Below the pieces are notes generated by a model. The model worked only from the letters and a program-made list of their open reading frames with translations, had not been told where the DNA came from and made no database searches. Below, one piece after another: positions 61,529-64,000 of a stretch of DNA of 64,000 bases. Where the stretch lies: contig NZ_VCLA01000197.1 in NCBI RefSeq assembly GCF_009600885.1, forward strand, positions 63,921-127,920. Direction: 5' to 3'. Both the position numbers and the translations under genes were made by a program. The stretch's first letter is position 1. Every line of letters begins with the position of its first letter. Origin of the DNA: Streptomyces jumonjinensis (GTDB taxonomy: Bacteria; Actinomycetota; Actinomycetes; Streptomycetales; Streptomycetaceae).

Positions 61529-62961
61529 CCAGCGCCCTCGACCTGAACCTCCTGGCCCCGGCACATCAGACCGTCCGGCGCCCCCTGCACACCGAGACCA
61601 CCGCGAGTCAGGCGCTCTACCTGCCGATCGCACCGCCCACCCTGGGGACACGCGGAGCCGTCATCGGCCGGGAGCTTTACAGCGGGAAAGCCTTCATCTA
61701 CTGCCCCTTCTCCACCTTCGGCGACGGGCTGCCCGGCGGAAACGTGATCGTCATGGGGGACACCGGGCGCGGCAAAAGCTCGCTGACCAAAACCTATACC
61801 GCCCGCCAGATCCGACTGGGCCGACAGGTCGTCGTCCTGGACACGAAGGAGCAGAAGGAACGGGAAGAGGGCGAGTGGGCCGCGCTCGGACGCTCGCTGA
61901 CCGGGAAAGCTCCCGTGAAGTTCACCCCCGGCGGCGGGCGTGATGCCTCGTGCATCAACCCGATGGACCCGGCCATCGCGGGCAAGCGACAGATCGAGCT
62001 GGTCCGCACGATCGTGGAACTGGGGCTCGGCAAGCCTTTGGACGAGTTCGCCGGGTCGGCACTCCGGCTCGCCATCCGCAGGGCCCGCCTCCGCTCGGCG
62101 GAGACCGGGCGTACACCGGTCCTCGCCGATGTCGCGGCGGCGCTGCGAGACCCGGAGGAGACGGACGCCGCCGCCAAGCGACGGAGCCTGGACGAGTTGC
62201 TCAACGACGGACTGGAGGTCTCGTACGTACTCGACCGTCTCTGCGGCAGTGGTGACGACTCCACCGGCGACCTGACCGGCATGCTCGACGGGCCGACCAG
62301 CATTGGCGTTGACCTGGACGCGGACATGATCGTCTTCGACCTGACCAAGGTGCCCTCCGGGGGCGTCGCCATGACCATCCTCGTCGCCGTCATCTCCGTC
62401 TTCTTGGAGGAGGTCTGGCTACAGCCGGTCTGCGAATGCGGCACAGGGCCGGGCGAGCACGAGCGGACCACCGTCGATGCCCGCTCGGGAGCCTGGGAGC
62501 TGGGTGCCAATCCGGTGACTGGCTGCCGCAGGTACACCCAGCGGAAGCGGATCATGGTGTGTGAGGAGGCGTGGCACGTCCTGGGGACCCCTCAGCTCGC
62601 GGCGCTGCTGGAGCGCTTCCTGAAGTTCGCCCGCGGCCTTGGGCTGAGCTGCGTGTTCATCGTGCACCACCTGAGCGACGTGGACGACTCCCCGGAGACT
62701 CAGGCCGCGCTGAAGATGGCGGACACCGTCGTCATCTACTCGATGAAGAAGGCGGAGGCGGAGGACACCGTCGCCCGGCTCGGACTGCCGTCCTGGACTG
62801 TCGAGCACATCATGCGCCTCCGCCGGGGCATCGCCCTCTGGAAGGTCGGCGAAGTGATCTACCCCGCCGTCCAGCACCTTCTTACCGAGGCCGAACAGCA
62901 CCTCTGCTTCTCATCCGGGGCCATGACGGACCTGACCAGCTCCTCTCCGGAGCTGGAGTGA
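61525..62961 (+). CDS. VirB4-like conjugation ATPase
   Basis: 478 residues. Walker A in NVIVMGDTGRGKSSLTK, a Walker B-like strand in RKRIMVCEEAWHVLG (acidic pair in EEAW), and the motor tail HLSDVDDSPETQAALKMADTVVIYSMKKAE with the arginine/sensor pattern of VirB4 C-terminal domains. GTG at 61525 overlaps the SCO6880 gene by 4 nt. It powers substrate transfer and pilus or channel assembly. An N-terminal sensing domain is missing and would be supplied by the preceding protein. Confidence 0.88.
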   Translation: MTSALDLNLLAPAHQTVRRPLHTETTASQALYLPIAPPTLGTRGAVIGRELYSGKAFIYCPFSTFGDGLPGGNVIVMGDTGRGKSSLTKTYTARQIRLGRQVVVLDTKEQKEREEGEWAALGRSLTGKAPVKFTPGGGRDASCINPMDPAIAGKRQIELVRTIVELGLGKPLDEFAGSALRLAIRRARLRSAETGRTPVLADVAAALRDPEETDAAAKRRSLDELLNDGLEVSYVLDRLCGSGDDSTGDLTGMLDGPTSIGVDLDADMIVFDLTKVPSGGVAMTILVAVISVFLEEVWLQPVCECGTGPGEHERTTVDARSGAWELGANPVTGCRRYTQRKRIMVCEEAWHVLGTPQLAALLERFLKFARGLGLSCVFIVHHLSDVDDSPETQAALKMADTVVIYSMKKAEAEDTVARLGLPSWTVEHIMRLRRGIALWKVGEVIYPAVQHLLTEAEQHLCFSSGAMTDLTSSSPELE

Positions 62962-63332
62962 ACGCCACCAGCACCCACGCCCGCCGAGCCCCAGAAACCA
63001 CCGAAAGGGACCCGCTGCTCACCATGTCCGCCTCACCCGTACCGTCCGCCACTCCCTCGATCCGCGACGAGATCGACGCGCTTTACGCGTCCTACCTCCA
63101 GCTGGCCCGCACGAGCGCGGACCTCGCCAAGGCCCTGGATCGCGGGGACTCGTCCGCCGCCGGCGGGCGCGTCCGCGCGGCCGTCGGCCACATCTGGCGG
63201 GCGGCCGAAGATCTCCACACCGCCTTCCACACCGCGCCGCCCCGCGGAACTGAACCGCCGACGCCGCTCGCCCGGCTGTGCGGTCGGCGCATGAGATACC
63301 TGGCCACGCGGGCAGCACGGGGGGCGAAGTAG
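62958..63332 (+). CDS. Small hypothetical protein of the transfer operon
   Basis: 124 residues from the GTG at 62958 (GTGA overlap with the ATPase). No domain known. A helical central part (DEIDALYASYLQLARTSADLAKALD and VRAAVGHIWRAAEDLHTAF) suggests a small helical protein. An internal ATG at 63024 could be used. Conserved in position between VirB4-like and VirD4-like genes of related elements by analogy, but I cannot verify. Confidence 0.55.
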   Translation: MNATSTHARRAPETTERDPLLTMSASPVPSATPSIRDEIDALYASYLQLARTSADLAKALDRGDSSAAGGRVRAAVGHIWRAAEDLHTAFHTAPPRGTEPPTPLARLCGRRMRYLATRAARGAK

Positions 63333-63586
63333 TGGACCTCCTGCCCGCTGGCCTCTCAGTGGCGCTCTACGGGGTCGTCGCCGTGTGCGGTCTGGTGCTC
63401 ATCGTCTTGTGGATCAGTTCCTCCCGGGAGCGGAGAAACGCAGGCTTCGCCACGAAGGAGCAGCTCAGGCGTCAGCTATCTGCCCGTGCAGTCCTGCGGG
63501 CATCGGAGATCCGGCCCTCACTGAGCCAGAAGAAACGATCCCCTCGGTACCCGGTGAGCCTCAGCAAATCCCGGCACTCCTCCTGA
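63332..63586 (+). CDS. Small single-TM protein of the transfer operon
   Basis: 84 residues from a GTG at 63332, overlapping the preceding TAG stop by one base. One transmembrane helix (LSVALYGVVAVCGLVLIVLWI) and a basic cytoplasmic tail (SSSRERRNAGFATKEQLRRQLSARAVLRA, RPSLSQKKRSPRYPVSLSKSRH). Likely a membrane accessory to the coupling protein; no named family. Confidence 0.55.
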   Translation: MDLLPAGLSVALYGVVAVCGLVLIVLWISSSRERRNAGFATKEQLRRQLSARAVLRASEIRPSLSQKKRSPRYPVSLSKSRHSS

Positions 63587-63622
63587 CCGTCAACCGCTCT
63601 TCCCACCTGCTCGGAGCAACAC

Positions 63623-64000
63623 GTGCACCACCCTCTTGATCCCTCGGATTTCGGGTACTCCCTGGGCACCTCCCGACGCCCCCGAGGCATGGACCTCTGG
63701 TCCCGTGCCGACAAAGCCTGCCGGGTGATCGGACCGATGGGATCCGGTAAAACACTGCGGTTCTTCGCCCCGACCACCCGCCGATGGCCGGGGCCGGTGG
63801 TCGCCACCTCGACCAAGCCGGACCTGGTGGAACTGACTCTGGACGCCCGACGACGGGACGGGCGCCCGGTACTGGCCTTCGACCCGCAGAACATCGCCCC
63901 GTATCTCCCGCGCTTCAGGTGGCTCCCGTTCGCGGGGGCCTCGTCTACCGAGGTCGCGATGACCCGGGCGAAGGCGCTCGTCGCCGGTTCCCGCTCCCCG
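63623..64000 (+). CDS. VirD4/TraG-like type IV coupling protein, N-terminal part (runs off the window)
   Basis: The first 126 residues are visible from a GTG at 63623. They contain LGTSRRPRGMDLWSRADKAC, Walker A in IGPMGSGKTLRFFAPT, and TSTKPDLVELTLDARRRDGRPVLAFDPQN, the TraG/VirD4 sequence after the P-loop. Coupling proteins pump the relaxase-DNA complex into the channel. There is no N-terminal transmembrane segment in this part, unlike many VirD4; the small TM protein just upstream may anchor it. The Walker B and helicase part lies outside. Confidence 0.88.
   Translation, partial: MHHPLDPSDFGYSLGTSRRPRGMDLWSRADKACRVIGPMGSGKTLRFFAPTTRRWPGPVVATSTKPDLVELTLDARRRDGRPVLAFDPQNIAPYLPRFRWLPFAGASSTEVAMTRAKALVAGSRSP

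Overview
The window is high-GC actinobacterial DNA, almost certainly from the origin-proximal core of a Streptomyces chromosome plus an integrated conjugative element. The genus call rests on gene families and on the order fhaA-fhaB-PP2C-rodA/ftsW-pbpA-pknB, class E sortases, pabA, crgA, rhomboid, cyclophilin and DUF5324, which is the Streptomyces arrangement near dnaA/gyrA. A perfect parS site (5392-5405) and four perfect DnaA boxes (22676-22875) fit that position.

Layout. 1-8 kb: end of a phenylacetate epoxidase reductase (paaE), an acyl-CoA dehydrogenase behind a compound operator-like region, a rhodanese, a J-domain protein, a DUF2252 protein, parS, a response regulator with its sensor kinase, and tRNA-Leu(CAG) with a strong terminator. 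9-17.7 kb: the cell-wall growth and phospho-signalling cluster: two FHA proteins, a PP2C phosphatase, a RodA/FtsW polymerase, PbpA, and the PASTA kinase PknB. Between rodA/ftsW and pbpA lies a chain of five nine-codon ORFs, each overlapping the next by GTGA, made by a 26-bp tandem repeat. 17.8-25.6 kb: three class E sortases interleaved with pabA and a small membrane protein, then DUF881, crgA, rhomboid, cyclophilin and DUF5324. 25.7-35.5 kb: more variable chromosome with a DUF6344 protein, a secreted protein-arginine deiminase, an ECF sigma factor with its membrane partner, an alpha/beta hydrolase, an exported plant-type asparaginase, and a LysE exporter divergent from a MocR regulator that share palindromic sites.

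35.4-41 kb is a breakpoint zone. It holds debris of a DJ-1/PfpI gene, of a hydrolase and of an NTF2-like gene, then a minus-strand trio (secreted protein, secreted NucA/NucB-type nuclease, small very acidic cytosolic protein), then a chimeric gene that keeps only the N-terminus of an integrase. At 41007-41029 is a 3' fragment of tRNA-Ala followed by a terminator. I read this as the left attachment site of an element that extends beyond 64 kb to an intact tRNA-Ala outside the window.

41-64 kb is the element. It carries an accessory/control region (MerR-like and XRE regulators, ImmA/IrrE-type peptidase, MAB_1171c-family membrane protein, frameshifted amidohydrolase), a replication/maintenance block (Xis-like protein, WhiB-like protein, HTH protein containing perfect hairpins, DnaC-like ATPase, DUF4326, DUF2637), and a type IV secretion module: lipoprotein, SLT-NlpC/P60 hydrolase, small two-TM protein, VirB8/TcpC-like protein with two repeated domains, VirB6-like membrane protein, SCO6880-family protein, VirB4-like ATPase, and the start of a VirD4-like coupling protein cut by the window end. 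No relaxase or intact integrase is visible, so they are probably to the right.

Three genes show single-base frameshifts (near 35653, 46527 and 52380); sequencing error and real decay cannot be told apart here.
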